Origin: Sphingomonadaceae bacterium
GTDB taxonomy: Bacteria; Pseudomonadota; Alphaproteobacteria; Sphingomonadales; Sphingomonadaceae
Assembly (NCBI GenBank): GCA_947476425.1
Contig: CANJQJ010000029.1
Span: 1 to 37,914 of the forward strand
DNA length: 37,914 bases
Direction of reading: 5' to 3'
Position 1 is the stretch's first letter, and each line of letters opens with the position of its first letter. The notes under the pieces are model-generated. The model worked only from the letters and a program-made list of their open reading frames with translations. It did not search any database and had not been told where the DNA came from. This document shows, piece by piece, positions 30,455-37,914 of this stretch. A program made the translations under genes and the position numbers.

Positions 30455-33085
30455 ATGATAATTTGGAACAACGCTTGCCTGCATTCGATGGTCGCGGGTT
30501 GCGCCGCCGCACTTCAGATTTTCGCCGGGCCAGCCTTAGCCGGGGAGATAGCTGGGACGGCAGTGACCAGCCTGCTGCCGCGAGACGTTCGTCCGCTTCA
30601 TTATGCGATCAGGATAACGCCGGACGCAGCGGCCATGCGCTTTGCCGGGCATGTGGACATCGATGTCGAGGTACTCGCTCCGACGCATAACATTACGCTC
30701 AATGCGCTCGACCTGCGCTTTGCGCGCGCCTCCGTGGATGGCATTATCGCGCGCGTCGAGACCGATGCGGGCGCGCAGACCGCGCGCTTCGTACTAGCCA
30801 GAGCGCTGGCGAGGGGAAAACACCGACTGTCGATCGACTATATGGGAACGATCGCGACGCAGGCCTCGGGACTGTTCGCGCTGGATTATGGGGAGGGGCC
30901 GAACAAACGCCGAGCGCTCTACACCCAGTTCGAGGCGACCGATGCGCGGCGGGTGATCCCGTCGTGGGACGAACCCGCCTATAAGGCGACCTTCGCGCTC
31001 GATCTCATCGTACACGACGGGGATGGGCTGGCGGTGAGCAACATGCCGGTAGCGAGCCGGACACCGCTCGGCGAGGGCCGGACGCGGATCCGCTTCGCGT
31101 CCAGCCCGAAGATGTCGACCTACCTGCTGTTCTTCGGGCTCGGCGATTTCGAACGTCGGACGATTTCGGTCGCGGGCACCGAGATCGGAATGATCACCAA
31201 GCGCGGCGATCTCGCCAAGGGCGACTATGCGCTGAAGCAGGCTGGCGAAGTCGTCGGCTGGTACAATGATTATTTCGCCACGGCCTATCCATTGCCCAAG
31301 CTCGATCATGTTGCGGCGCCGGGCCGAAGCCAGTTCTTCAGCGCGATGGAGAATTGGGGCGCAATCTTCTATTTCGAATATGCGCTGCTGCTCGATCCGA
31401 AGATTTCCAACAGCGCTGACCGACAGCGCGTGTTCACGACAGTCGCGCACGAGACCGCGCACCAATGGTTCGGAAACCTGGTCACGATGGGTTGGTGGGA
31501 CGATCTCTGGCTGAACGAAGGCTTCGCTTCGTGGATGGAGGGCAAGGCCACGGCGCATTTCCATCCCGAATGGAACCCCGAGATGGACGCCGTCGGCGTC
31601 CGCGAGGGGGCGATCGGACTCGACGCGTTGGCAAGCACGCATGCAATCGTCCAGCATATTCAAGATCCTGACGAAATGGCGCAGGCGTTCGACTCAATCA
31701 CCTACAACAAGGGTGAAGCGGTGATCCGCATGCTCGAATCCTATGTGGGTGCAGATGCGTGGCGCGCGGGTGTGCGCCGGTATCTGCACGCGCATGCCTA
31801 TGGGAATACGCGCACGGACGATCTTTGGACCGCCGTCGAGGCGGAGGCGGGCAAGCCCGTCACCAGCATCGCGCATCAATTCACCCTGCAGCCGGGCGTG
31901 CCGCTGATACGGGTAGAAAGTGCCGATTGCGCTGCGGGCCAGACCAGGCTCGCGCTTTCGCAGGGTGAGTTCACCATGGATCGGCCGGACAAGTTGGCGG
32001 CGCGCTGGCAGGTGCCGGTGATTGCCAGTGCCGGCGGGGCAGCCGCTACGCTGCTCATCAGCGACGGCAAGGGCGAGGCGACGCTGGCGGGTTGCGGCCC
32101 GGTTGTCGTGAACCAAGGGCAGGCGGGTTATTATCGTACGCTTTATACGCCTGCCCTGTTCAGCAGGCTCGCCGGAAGCTACGCCGGGCTCGCTGCGGTC
32201 GATCAGCTTGGCGTGATGTCGGATGCCTGGGCACTCGGACTGACGGGACAACAGCCCGCCTCGGATGCGCTCGACCTCGTCGCCGCGCTGCCTATCGGCA
32301 GTCCAGCCGAGCTTTGGCAGCGCGCGGCCGCCATGCTCGATGCGATTGCTGGCTATGATCCTGAGAACAAGGCGCGCCGTTCGGCGGTCGCTCGTTTCGC
32401 GGCGGCGCGGCTGGGTCCGAAACTGGCCGAACTGGGTTGGGTGCCGCGCGCCGAGGATAGCGATGTCATTGCCAATCTTCGCAACAGTCTGATCGCGACC
32501 CTGGGTGATCTTGGCGATCCTGCTACTGTTGCCGAGGCGCGTCGCAGATTCGACATGGATTCCAACGATCCGATTCCGGGAGGTGTGCGCAAGGCGATCC
32601 TGGGGGTAATTGCCGCAAATGCCGATCAGGCGACCTGGGATCGACTACATGCAATGGCCAACGCCGAAAACGCGCCGCTGGTTCGTTCCGAATATTACCA
32701 CCTGCTCGCCGACGCGAACGATCCCCGTCTGGCGCGCGCTGCCCTCGATCTTGCCCTGACCGCTGAACCGGGAGAAACCGATAGTGCTGCGATGATCAGT
32801 CGAGTGGCCGTCACGCACCCGATGCTGGCGTTCGACTTTGCCATCGCGAACTACGCTGCTGTTGCCGCCAAGGTCGATGCGAGCGCGCGGAGTCGTTATA
32901 CTGTCGGGCTGGCGGCGCGCGCTTCCGACCTGTCAATCCTGCAGCGACTGGAGGCGTGGGCGAGCGCCAATCTTCCGGCGAGCAGCCGCCGCGCGGCGGA
33001 TACATCGATAGCCAGCATCCGCTTTCGCGCGATGGTGCGGGAAAAGCGTTTGCCGCAGATCGATGCATGGCTGGCGCGGCGATAA
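30455..33085 (+). CDS. Secreted M1-family zinc aminopeptidase
   Basis: An 876-residue metallopeptidase. Zinc ligands are H332, H336 and E355 in HETAHQWFG and LWLNEGFASW, with E333 as catalytic base; the exopeptidase motif is SAMEN at 296-300 (GAMEN in most members). A signal peptide (MIIWNNACLH... ending GPALA near 29) directs export, so it acts in the periplasm or outside. The N-terminal beta-domain and helical C-terminal domain are full length; the ERAP1-like C-terminal domain starts around 530. Like sphingomonad M1 enzymes it probably trims peptides for uptake. I chose the ATG at 30455; the ATG at 30488 would leave too short a leader. Upstream 97 bases carry the promoter. Confidence 0.93.
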   Translation: MIIWNNACLHSMVAGCAAALQIFAGPALAGEIAGTAVTSLLPRDVRPLHYAIRITPDAAAMRFAGHVDIDVEVLAPTHNITLNALDLRFARASVDGIIARVETDAGAQTARFVLARALARGKHRLSIDYMGTIATQASGLFALDYGEGPNKRRALYTQFEATDARRVIPSWDEPAYKATFALDLIVHDGDGLAVSNMPVASRTPLGEGRTRIRFASSPKMSTYLLFFGLGDFERRTISVAGTEIGMITKRGDLAKGDYALKQAGEVVGWYNDYFATAYPLPKLDHVAAPGRSQFFSAMENWGAIFYFEYALLLDPKISNSADRQRVFTTVAHETAHQWFGNLVTMGWWDDLWLNEGFASWMEGKATAHFHPEWNPEMDAVGVREGAIGLDALASTHAIVQHIQDPDEMAQAFDSITYNKGEAVIRMLESYVGADAWRAGVRRYLHAHAYGNTRTDDLWTAVEAEAGKPVTSIAHQFTLQPGVPLIRVESADCAAGQTRLALSQGEFTMDRPDKLAARWQVPVIASAGGAAATLLISDGKGEATLAGCGPVVVNQGQAGYYRTLYTPALFSRLAGSYAGLAAVDQLGVMSDAWALGLTGQQPASDALDLVAALPIGSPAELWQRAAAMLDAIAGYDPENKARRSAVARFAAARLGPKLAELGWVPRAEDSDVIANLRNSLIATLGDLGDPATVAEARRRFDMDSNDPIPGGVRKAILGVIAANADQATWDRLHAMANAENAPLVRSEYYHLLADANDPRLARAALDLALTAEPGETDSAAMISRVAVTHPMLAFDFAIANYAAVAAKVDASARSRYTVGLAARASDLSILQRLEAWASANLPASSRRAADTSIASIRFRAMVREKRLPQIDAWLARR

Positions 33086-33097
33086 CCGAGTAGCGGA

Positions 33098-33832
33098 TCA
33101 CTCCGGCACGATATGACCGTCGCTCGTGGGGGAGATCGTCATGACGCACGTGACGCAACGGGCGTGATCGACGAATTCCTTTTCGTCTTCCGTTGCTCGA
33201 TCTACCACTTCGTCATTGGTCATCAGGCGGCGAACCGCTGCCTCGTCGGGATAATAGCATTCTGCGGCACCGTCGAAATCGGCGATCGGAAAGCCAGTCC
33301 CGGCGCTGAGTCGTGCGGTGGCGGCTTCGTCGGTGTGATATTGGCGATAATAGAGCCCGGCATCGGGTGGCGTATGCTCGCGCGCGAAGGGGCCGTGATA
33401 ATCGACCCAATATCTGATGAATCCCTCATGGGTGTAGTCGGGCAGCCGGCGATTGGCGATCGTGACGAGCAGCGGGCCATGGCCGGGCAGGATGACATGC
33501 TCGGTGCCCGCAAGCGCCGATGAGGCGGCAGGATCGACCAGATCGGCAAGGCGTTCGCCAAGGCCATCGAGCAATTTCGCGAGATCGGCGGGCGGCACCG
33601 CGCCGTCGCAGGCGAGATCCATAAGGGTGTCGAATGGGCGATCCGCGCCATCGAAAGCGCCCGCAGCGGTGCGATAGAGATCCTCGTCGGTGATCGCATA
33701 GGCGCGGGTTACGGCAAGGGGCGTGGGAGATGTCGCGGCGATCGCATCGATTTCGCGCGCCAGCGCTGCTTCAAGCATGGCATCGGTAACGCCCGGGCGC
33801 CGGGTCATCAGCAGCTTTATCTTGGATCGCAT
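33098..33832 (-). CDS. EthD-domain protein
   Basis: A 244-residue protein, apparently two alpha/beta-barrel units. The C-terminal half carries EthD features (LPDYTHEGFIRYWVDYHGPFAREH, with RYWxxxHGP, then YYRQYHTD and a final FVDHARCVTCVMTISP). The N-terminal half (IKLLMTRRPGVTDAMLEAALAREIDA) resembles a degraded second unit. EthD is required for ethyl tert-butyl ether breakdown in Rhodococcus, but the role of the domain is unclear; related folds act as cyclases or dehydratases on aromatic polyketides. AGGAG lies 8 bases before the ATG. It is divergent from the amidohydrolase, suggesting a shared metabolic function. Confidence 0.8.
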   Translation of the reverse strand: MRSKIKLLMTRRPGVTDAMLEAALAREIDAIAATSPTPLAVTRAYAITDEDLYRTAAGAFDGADRPFDTLMDLACDGAVPPADLAKLLDGLGERLADLVDPAASSALAGTEHVILPGHGPLLVTIANRRLPDYTHEGFIRYWVDYHGPFAREHTPPDAGLYYRQYHTDEAATARLSAGTGFPIADFDGAAECYYPDEAAVRRLMTNDEVVDRATEDEKEFVDHARCVTCVMTISPTSDGHIVPE

Positions 33833-34072
33833 ATCTTCACTCTCCTAATTGGCGCTTGGCTCGCCATTCTTGGGCGGGACCTTAGCAAGCCCGCGCGGGG
33901 ATGCACCATCGAATGCCGTTCTGAATACGCGCGATCAATAAGGACCGGACATGTTTTGTTGGTCGGAATAACTTTTACGAAGCTTGCGTCAGTCGTGGGG
34001 GACTCATTAGGCTCTCACCAAATCGAGAAGAACAGCGCCGAGAACCGGGCGAAGCAGGGGAGGAGACAGGCG
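33833..34072. other. Divergent promoter region between the EthD and amidohydrolase genes
   Basis: These 240 bases separate divergent genes and contain both promoters. AGGAG signals are present before each start. I see no strong palindrome or clear sigma-factor boxes; TTGCGT near 33985 followed by CATTAG has a 15-base spacer, too short to be convincing. Confidence 0.5.
34061..34065 (+). promoter_or_regulatory. Ribosome binding site fixing the amidohydrolase start
   Basis: AGGAG 7 bases before the ATG at 34073, in a purine-rich context. It favours this start over the longer open frame that begins at 33956, whose 39 extra residues show no conservation signal. Confidence 0.7.
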
Positions 34073-35239
34073 ATGGACGTCAAGACGGGATCGATGGGCA
34101 TGACTGGCAGCCTCGGGGTATTCCGGGATCGCGTGCCTCAAAAGCCGCCGCAACTTCCGGCGGGGACGCGAATCGTGTCGGCCGATAATCACATCTGCCT
34201 GGGCGGAGAGGATGTCTGGTTCGATCGCGTTCCGGAGGCGCTCAAGTCGCGAGTGCCGCGCGTTTGGTTCGACGAGGTCGAGCAGATGTGGCTGACCGGA
34301 TTCAACGGCAAATCGCTCTATCCGTTCGGATCGGCGGCATTTGTAGAGAGCATGGAGGGGCGGGAAGGTGCCTGGAACGTGGACGTCCGCACCGCCGACC
34401 TCGCCGCCGAGGGCGTCGAGAAGGAGATCGCCTTTCCGCAGCTGTTGCCGGTGTTTTTCCATCATCCCGATCTTGAACTGCGTGGCTGGATTTTTCGCGC
34501 GTACAATCAGTATCTGGCGGATCTGCAGAAGCGGCAGCCGGGCCATTTTTATGGGGTGGGCATCGCCAATTACTGGGATCCCGCGGCAATGGCGGATTCG
34601 ATCCGTGAAATTGCGGAGCTGGGCCTCAAGACCTTCATGCTGCCCTGCGACCCGGGCAAGGACATTGACGGCAAGCCCGTCGTCTATGCCGACGATGCGC
34701 TTTCACCGCTGTGGATTGCTGCCGAGGCGGCAGGGCTGCCGGTATGCTTCCATATCGGGGAAAACCTGAGCATGAGCGGGCGTGGTGCGCTGGGCACCAC
34801 CGCGCTGCACAGTCTTGGAGCAATCTATTTTCGGAAAATATTCGGGGAGCTGACCTTCGGGGGAATCCTCGATCGCCATCCTTCGCTGAACATAGTGTTT
34901 TCCGAGGGCAATCTGCACTGGATTGCCGGCATGTTGCAGGATGCCGAACTGATCATGCGATCGTTCGGGACGATGCTGGATCACCAGCCGGCGCTAACGC
35001 CGCAGGAATATTGGCATGGCCACTGTTATGCGACGTTCATGGCGGATCCGGTCGGGCTTTCCCGGCTCGATTTGGTTGGCGTGGATCGCGCGATGTGGTC
35101 GGTCGATTACCTTCATAATGAGAGCACCTTCGGGCATAGCGGTGACGTGATCGCGGAGATCATCTCCGCAGCCGGTGCCGAAGGTGCCCGCAAGATGCTG
35201 GGCGCGACCGCGATCGAGCTTTTCAAGCTGGATGACTGA
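34073..35239 (+). CDS. Amidohydrolase-2 family metal-dependent hydrolase/decarboxylase
   Basis: A 388-residue TIM-barrel protein of the amidohydrolase-2 family. The first metal site is DNH (D38, H40) in VSADNHICLGG, which replaces the usual DxHxH. Further landmarks are CFHIGEN with H227 and SVDYLHNESTFGHS with D345, the last barrel aspartate. PHAGVKEIAFPQLLP-like and LMLPCDPGKD segments fit barrel strands. Relatives include ACMSD, 2,3-/2,6-dihydroxybenzoate decarboxylases and LigW, so decarboxylation or hydrolysis of an aromatic acid is plausible. It converges on a TonB receptor gene and is divergent from the EthD gene. Confidence 0.82.
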   Translation: MDVKTGSMGMTGSLGVFRDRVPQKPPQLPAGTRIVSADNHICLGGEDVWFDRVPEALKSRVPRVWFDEVEQMWLTGFNGKSLYPFGSAAFVESMEGREGAWNVDVRTADLAAEGVEKEIAFPQLLPVFFHHPDLELRGWIFRAYNQYLADLQKRQPGHFYGVGIANYWDPAAMADSIREIAELGLKTFMLPCDPGKDIDGKPVVYADDALSPLWIAAEAAGLPVCFHIGENLSMSGRGALGTTALHSLGAIYFRKIFGELTFGGILDRHPSLNIVFSEGNLHWIAGMLQDAELIMRSFGTMLDHQPALTPQEYWHGHCYATFMADPVGLSRLDLVGVDRAMWSVDYLHNESTFGHSGDVIAEIISAAGAEGARKMLGATAIELFKLDD

Positions 35240-35274
35240 TCTGGCAGATAGGGGCAGCCTCGTAACCAGAAGTC

Positions 35275-35302
35275 TGTCATCCCCGTTTTCACGGGGATGA
35301 CA
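35275..35302. terminator. Bidirectional hairpin between convergent genes
   Basis: TGTCATCCCCGT and ACGGGGATGACA form a perfect 12-bp stem with a TTTC loop. It lies between the convergent amidohydrolase (ends 35239) and TonB receptor (ends 35310), so it can end either transcript. No T-run follows on either side. The core (CATCCCCG, TTTC, CGGGGATG) resembles the hairpin after tadC, pointing to a repeated element. Confidence 0.65.
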
Positions 35303-35309
35303 GCGGAGT

Positions 35310-37709
35310 TTACTGGCCGAAGCGTACGGTTGCGGTGACGCCATATACGGCGGGTTCGCCGATGAACGACACTGCGACGCCCAGCGAGGTGTAGAGATCG
35401 GAGAAACTGCGGGTGTAATATTTCTTTCCGAGAATATTACGCCCCCAGATGCTCAGTTCGATGTTGGGCTGGTCGATCGTCAGCGTGCCGCGGGCGTTGA
35501 GCAGGCCGTAGCCGTCGATCCGCGTGAGGGCATTCATGATGGCGTAGGCATCCTTCACGGCCTGGGGCTGCTGGGCCGCCGCCGTGTTGTCAGCGAAGCT
35601 CTGCGCGCCGATATAGGCGTAATCCGCATGGAGCGAGAGCTTGCCGAACGAGAGCGGAAAGCTCTGCGTCGCGCCGAAGCTGTAGCTGATCTTCGGGACC
35701 TGCGGGAGGGTTTCGCCGCTGCGATCAACAGTGCAGTTATAGGTGCCGACCGCCTCGCCGCCAAAGCAGCCCGGTATGCCTCCGATCGTCTGGACATCGA
35801 TGAACGAGCCCTTCTTGTACTTGGCATCGAGCAAGCCGAGGTTGGCGGTGACTTCCATGCCGCTCCACGGGATTGCGGTGGTTTCGACCTCCAGGCCGGA
35901 AACTTCGGCGTCGCCGGCATTGCGGATGAACTGCGTGGAGGTCGTGCCGATGACTGTCGATATATTGCGCTGCACGTCGCTCTGCCAGCTGTGGAAAATC
36001 GAAACGTTGGTGCGCAGCCGCTTGTCGAGCCAGTCCGCCTTGACCCCCAGTTCGACGTCCTTGACGCCCTCGGGTTTGAACGCGGGCAGCGATCCCTGGC
36101 GGAGATTGAAACCACCGGCCATGAACGCACTGCTGGTCTTTGCGAAGACGAAGATGTCCGAAGTCAGCTGGTAATCGAGCCCGACTGTCCAGGCCGGGTA
36201 ATCGAAGTTCGCCTTCTCGGTCTGGGAGCAGCTCACGCCATCGTCGAGCGCTGCGGGATCGAGGCTGCAAACCGGGGTCGGATAGAGCGGATTGACGTTA
36301 TGAATGATCACCTTGCGCTTGTCGTAGGTGTAGCGAAAGCCCGCCGCAAACCGCAGCTTGTCGGTGATCTTGTAATAGCCCTGCAGGTAAGCTGCGTAGG
36401 AGGTGTTCTTTATGTCGCCGAAATTCGCGAACCAGGGCGCCCCGATGAAGCCGAATGCGATTGCCTCGGACTGTTCCTTGCCCTTTTCGTCGAAGTAGAA
36501 CAGGCCGCCGATCCAGCTGAAGTCGCCGGATTCCCCGGATAGCTGGAGTTCCTGGCTCAGGCCGGTTGAATAATAGCGGTTCCAGGGTTCAAGCACGGAG
36601 AGCGGCGTGCCGTCGAGATCGACGTAGCCGATGCTGTCGAGCCGGCGCCACGCGGTGATCGACTTGAACTTCATATCGCCGATATCCGCGTTGATGCGCA
36701 GGTTGAAGCCATAGCCCTCGACCGAGTCCAGCGGGTGATATTTGGAATTGGTGTTGGTGTCGCTCGTCGCGTAGCCGGTAAACCAGTTGGCGCGGGAGTG
36801 GCCGAACGCGGCCATCAGGTCCTCAGCGAGCGTTGGAGCCGCCGGGGAGTCGAAGACGAGCGGATTGACGCCGGTCAACGCAGTCAGCTGCCCGCTGTCG
36901 TGGCTCTTGTTGTAATCCGCCGAAAAAGTTGCCTCGAAGCTGCTACCGGCGGGCGCATAGCGCGCCTGGAAGCGGACGAAATGATCGTCCCGCTTGTCGT
37001 TGGCCGATGTCGTCGTGGGAACGGTGGTCAACAGATCGACCGGCGAGTTGTAGACCTTGGTAATGCCGTAACCATCGCGATCGCGATATTTGTACGCGAT
37101 GCGTATCGCGAAATCGTCGCCGAGCGGCACATTGGCAACACCGGTGAATTCGCGATTGTTGTAATTGCCCACGGTTGCCTGCGCCATCAGCGTCAGCTTG
37201 TCGTTGGGTTGGGCGGTCGTCATGTTGAGCGCACCGCCGATCGTGTTGCGGCCGAACAGCGTACCCTGCGGACCGCGGAGGACTTCGACCTGCTGCATAT
37301 CGACCAGATCGAAGAGCGCACCGGCAGGACGGGCAATATAGGCGCCATCGACATAGATGCCGACCGCGGGGTCAGAGGCGTTGCCTGCGTTGAGGTTCGC
37401 TTGACCGCGCATTGAGATGATTGCGAAGCCCGAAGCGGCGGGTGTTCCTGAGGCGATGGTGAGGTTGGGCGCTGCGCGCTGGATTGCGGGGACGTCGTTG
37501 ACCTGGGCGCGTTCGAGCCCACTCGAGGAAAGCGCAGTCACTGCGACGGGGGTAGTTTGCAGGGCTTCCGAGGTGCGCCGGGCGGTGACGACGATTTCCT
37601 CGACCTGGTCCGCTTTCTGGCCGTCGGCCTGCTGCGCCATGGCAATCGCCGGCAGCACCAGCGCGATAGCCGTCATCGCTCCGTAACCGAGAATCCTGTT
37701 ATTGTGCAT
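35310..37709 (-). CDS. TonB-dependent outer-membrane receptor
   Basis: A 799-residue receptor. A signal peptide (cleavage near residue 25, AMA|QQADG) is followed by a TonB box VEEIVVTARR near 36-45, the plug domain (VPAIQRAAPNLTIASG, then RGPQGTLFGRNTIGGALNM) and a 22-strand barrel ending in a terminal strand with aromatic residues (YGVTATVRFGQ). It uses proton-motive force through TonB-ExbBD to import a ligand across the outer membrane. Sphingomonads have many such receptors, often next to catabolic genes for aromatic compounds, as here with an amidohydrolase and an EthD protein. AGGAGAGG lies 7 bases before the ATG. Ligand unknown. Confidence 0.95.
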   Translation of the reverse strand: MHNNRILGYGAMTAIALVLPAIAMAQQADGQKADQVEEIVVTARRTSEALQTTPVAVTALSSSGLERAQVNDVPAIQRAAPNLTIASGTPAASGFAIISMRGQANLNAGNASDPAVGIYVDGAYIARPAGALFDLVDMQQVEVLRGPQGTLFGRNTIGGALNMTTAQPNDKLTLMAQATVGNYNNREFTGVANVPLGDDFAIRIAYKYRDRDGYGITKVYNSPVDLLTTVPTTTSANDKRDDHFVRFQARYAPAGSSFEATFSADYNKSHDSGQLTALTGVNPLVFDSPAAPTLAEDLMAAFGHSRANWFTGYATSDTNTNSKYHPLDSVEGYGFNLRINADIGDMKFKSITAWRRLDSIGYVDLDGTPLSVLEPWNRYYSTGLSQELQLSGESGDFSWIGGLFYFDEKGKEQSEAIAFGFIGAPWFANFGDIKNTSYAAYLQGYYKITDKLRFAAGFRYTYDKRKVIIHNVNPLYPTPVCSLDPAALDDGVSCSQTEKANFDYPAWTVGLDYQLTSDIFVFAKTSSAFMAGGFNLRQGSLPAFKPEGVKDVELGVKADWLDKRLRTNVSIFHSWQSDVQRNISTVIGTTSTQFIRNAGDAEVSGLEVETTAIPWSGMEVTANLGLLDAKYKKGSFIDVQTIGGIPGCFGGEAVGTYNCTVDRSGETLPQVPKISYSFGATQSFPLSFGKLSLHADYAYIGAQSFADNTAAAQQPQAVKDAYAIMNALTRIDGYGLLNARGTLTIDQPNIELSIWGRNILGKKYYTRSFSDLYTSLGVAVSFIGEPAVYGVTATVRFGQ

Positions 37710-37818
37710 GTTGATGCCTCTCCTGTGTGGCTTTGTCCGGTTTCGATTTTCTGCTGTGATTGCGTGCGGCGGACGATTGTCCTTCGCTCACCCTTTGTCG
37801 CGACCTGGCGGGACGCTA
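37710..37818. other. Upstream region of the TonB receptor gene
   Basis: This holds the promoter of the receptor gene on the minus strand. Only the ribosome binding site (AGGAGAGG, complement of 37717-37724) is clear. No Fur-box-like or other operator palindrome is evident in it. The right part is adjacent to the insertion-sequence-like end. Confidence 0.45.
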
Positions 37819-37914
37819 GAGCGGTTTTCGACCGTTCTGAATCGTAAGGGATTCCCAAGGGGCGGATTTTCTGATTCAGAATCCGTGCTGGTGAAGGAGG
37901 CCAGCATGGATGGG
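37819..37914 (+). mobile_element. Probable left end of an IS630-type insertion sequence, cut by the window edge
   Basis: From memory, GAGCGGTTTTCGACCG after a TA dinucleotide (37817-37818) resembles the ends of IS630-family elements in alphaproteobacteria, which insert at TA. Inverted arms TTCTGAATC (37835-37843) and GATTCAGAA (37873-37881) follow, then a strong GAAGGAGG (37893-37900) and ATG at 37906. The layout of terminal repeat, short leader and start codon is that of an insertion sequence entering its transposase gene. Only nine bases of coding sequence remain, so the family call is uncertain. Confidence 0.4.
37906..37914 (+). CDS. Possible start of a transposase gene, truncated by the window
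   Basis: ATGGATGGG follows GAAGGAGG with a 5-base gap, a very good start signal. Only three codons (MDG) are visible. The position just inside the apparent insertion-sequence end suggests a transposase, but the coding content cannot be judged. Confidence 0.3.

Noticed and set aside
33983-34012. TTGCGT...CATTAG as a sigma-70 promoter for the amidohydrolase
   Set aside because: The spacer is only about 15 bases and the -10 match is weak.

Overview
The window looks like a chromosomal segment from a sphingomonad (Alphaproteobacteria, Sphingomonadales). The reasons are high GC content, a TonB-dependent receptor of the type expanded in these bacteria, a complete DapD, a GyrA with alphaproteobacterial features, an alphaproteobacterial-type cpa/tad pilus cluster, several aromatic or xenobiotic-type oxidoreductases, and palindromic intergenic repeats of the kind common in this group. 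I see no rRNA, tRNA or CRISPR array. Family assignments rest on motif and sequence recognition only; no database was searched.

Layout. (1) 214-3251: a Sel1-repeat protein, then on the minus strand an MBOAT-like membrane acyltransferase, a stand-alone acyl carrier protein and a hydroxyisobutyrate-dehydrogenase-like enzyme. (2) 3354-3468: a 115-bp nested palindromic repeat. (3) 3534-10623: an accessory metabolic block with a flavin-dependent monooxygenase, aldo/keto reductase, epimerase-like protein coupled to a sulfotransferase-like protein, a DUF1330 protein, and a divergent Old-Yellow-Enzyme/2,4-dienoyl-CoA-reductase-like flavoenzyme with altered catalytic and Fe-S residues. (4) 10683-12674: core genes (HAD phosphatase, dapD, Gre-like factor). 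(5) 12691-16787 (minus): gyrA overlapping by one base a GT-C-like membrane protein, with a 26-bp Z-DNA-prone tract upstream of gyrA. (6) 17002-20687 (minus): LtaS/OpgB-like phosphotransferase overlapping an OafA-type acyltransferase, and a DUF938 methyltransferase. (7) 20775-27797 (minus): a Tad pilus operon cpaA-B-C-D-E-tadB-tadC that lacks cpaF, flp and the minor-pilin genes. (8) 27846-33085: alpha/beta hydrolase, FAD oxidoreductase, MOSC protein and a secreted M1 aminopeptidase. (9) 33098-37709: EthD-domain protein, divergent amidohydrolase, and a TonB-dependent receptor, resembling an uptake-and-degradation locus. The right edge appears to enter an insertion sequence.

How they work together. 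The Tad genes supply prepilin processing, the outer-membrane secretin channel, the positioning ATPase and the inner-membrane platform; the motor ATPase and pilin must be encoded elsewhere if the system works. The MBOAT/ACP pair and the LtaS-like/OafA-like pair both suggest decoration of envelope glycans or lipids. Regions 3 and 9 look like catabolic or detoxification functions around an unidentified substrate. I found no convincing wholly new system; the best leads are the altered flavoenzyme, the MBOAT-ACP pair, the Tad cluster without its motor, and the alternating purine-pyrimidine tract before gyrA.
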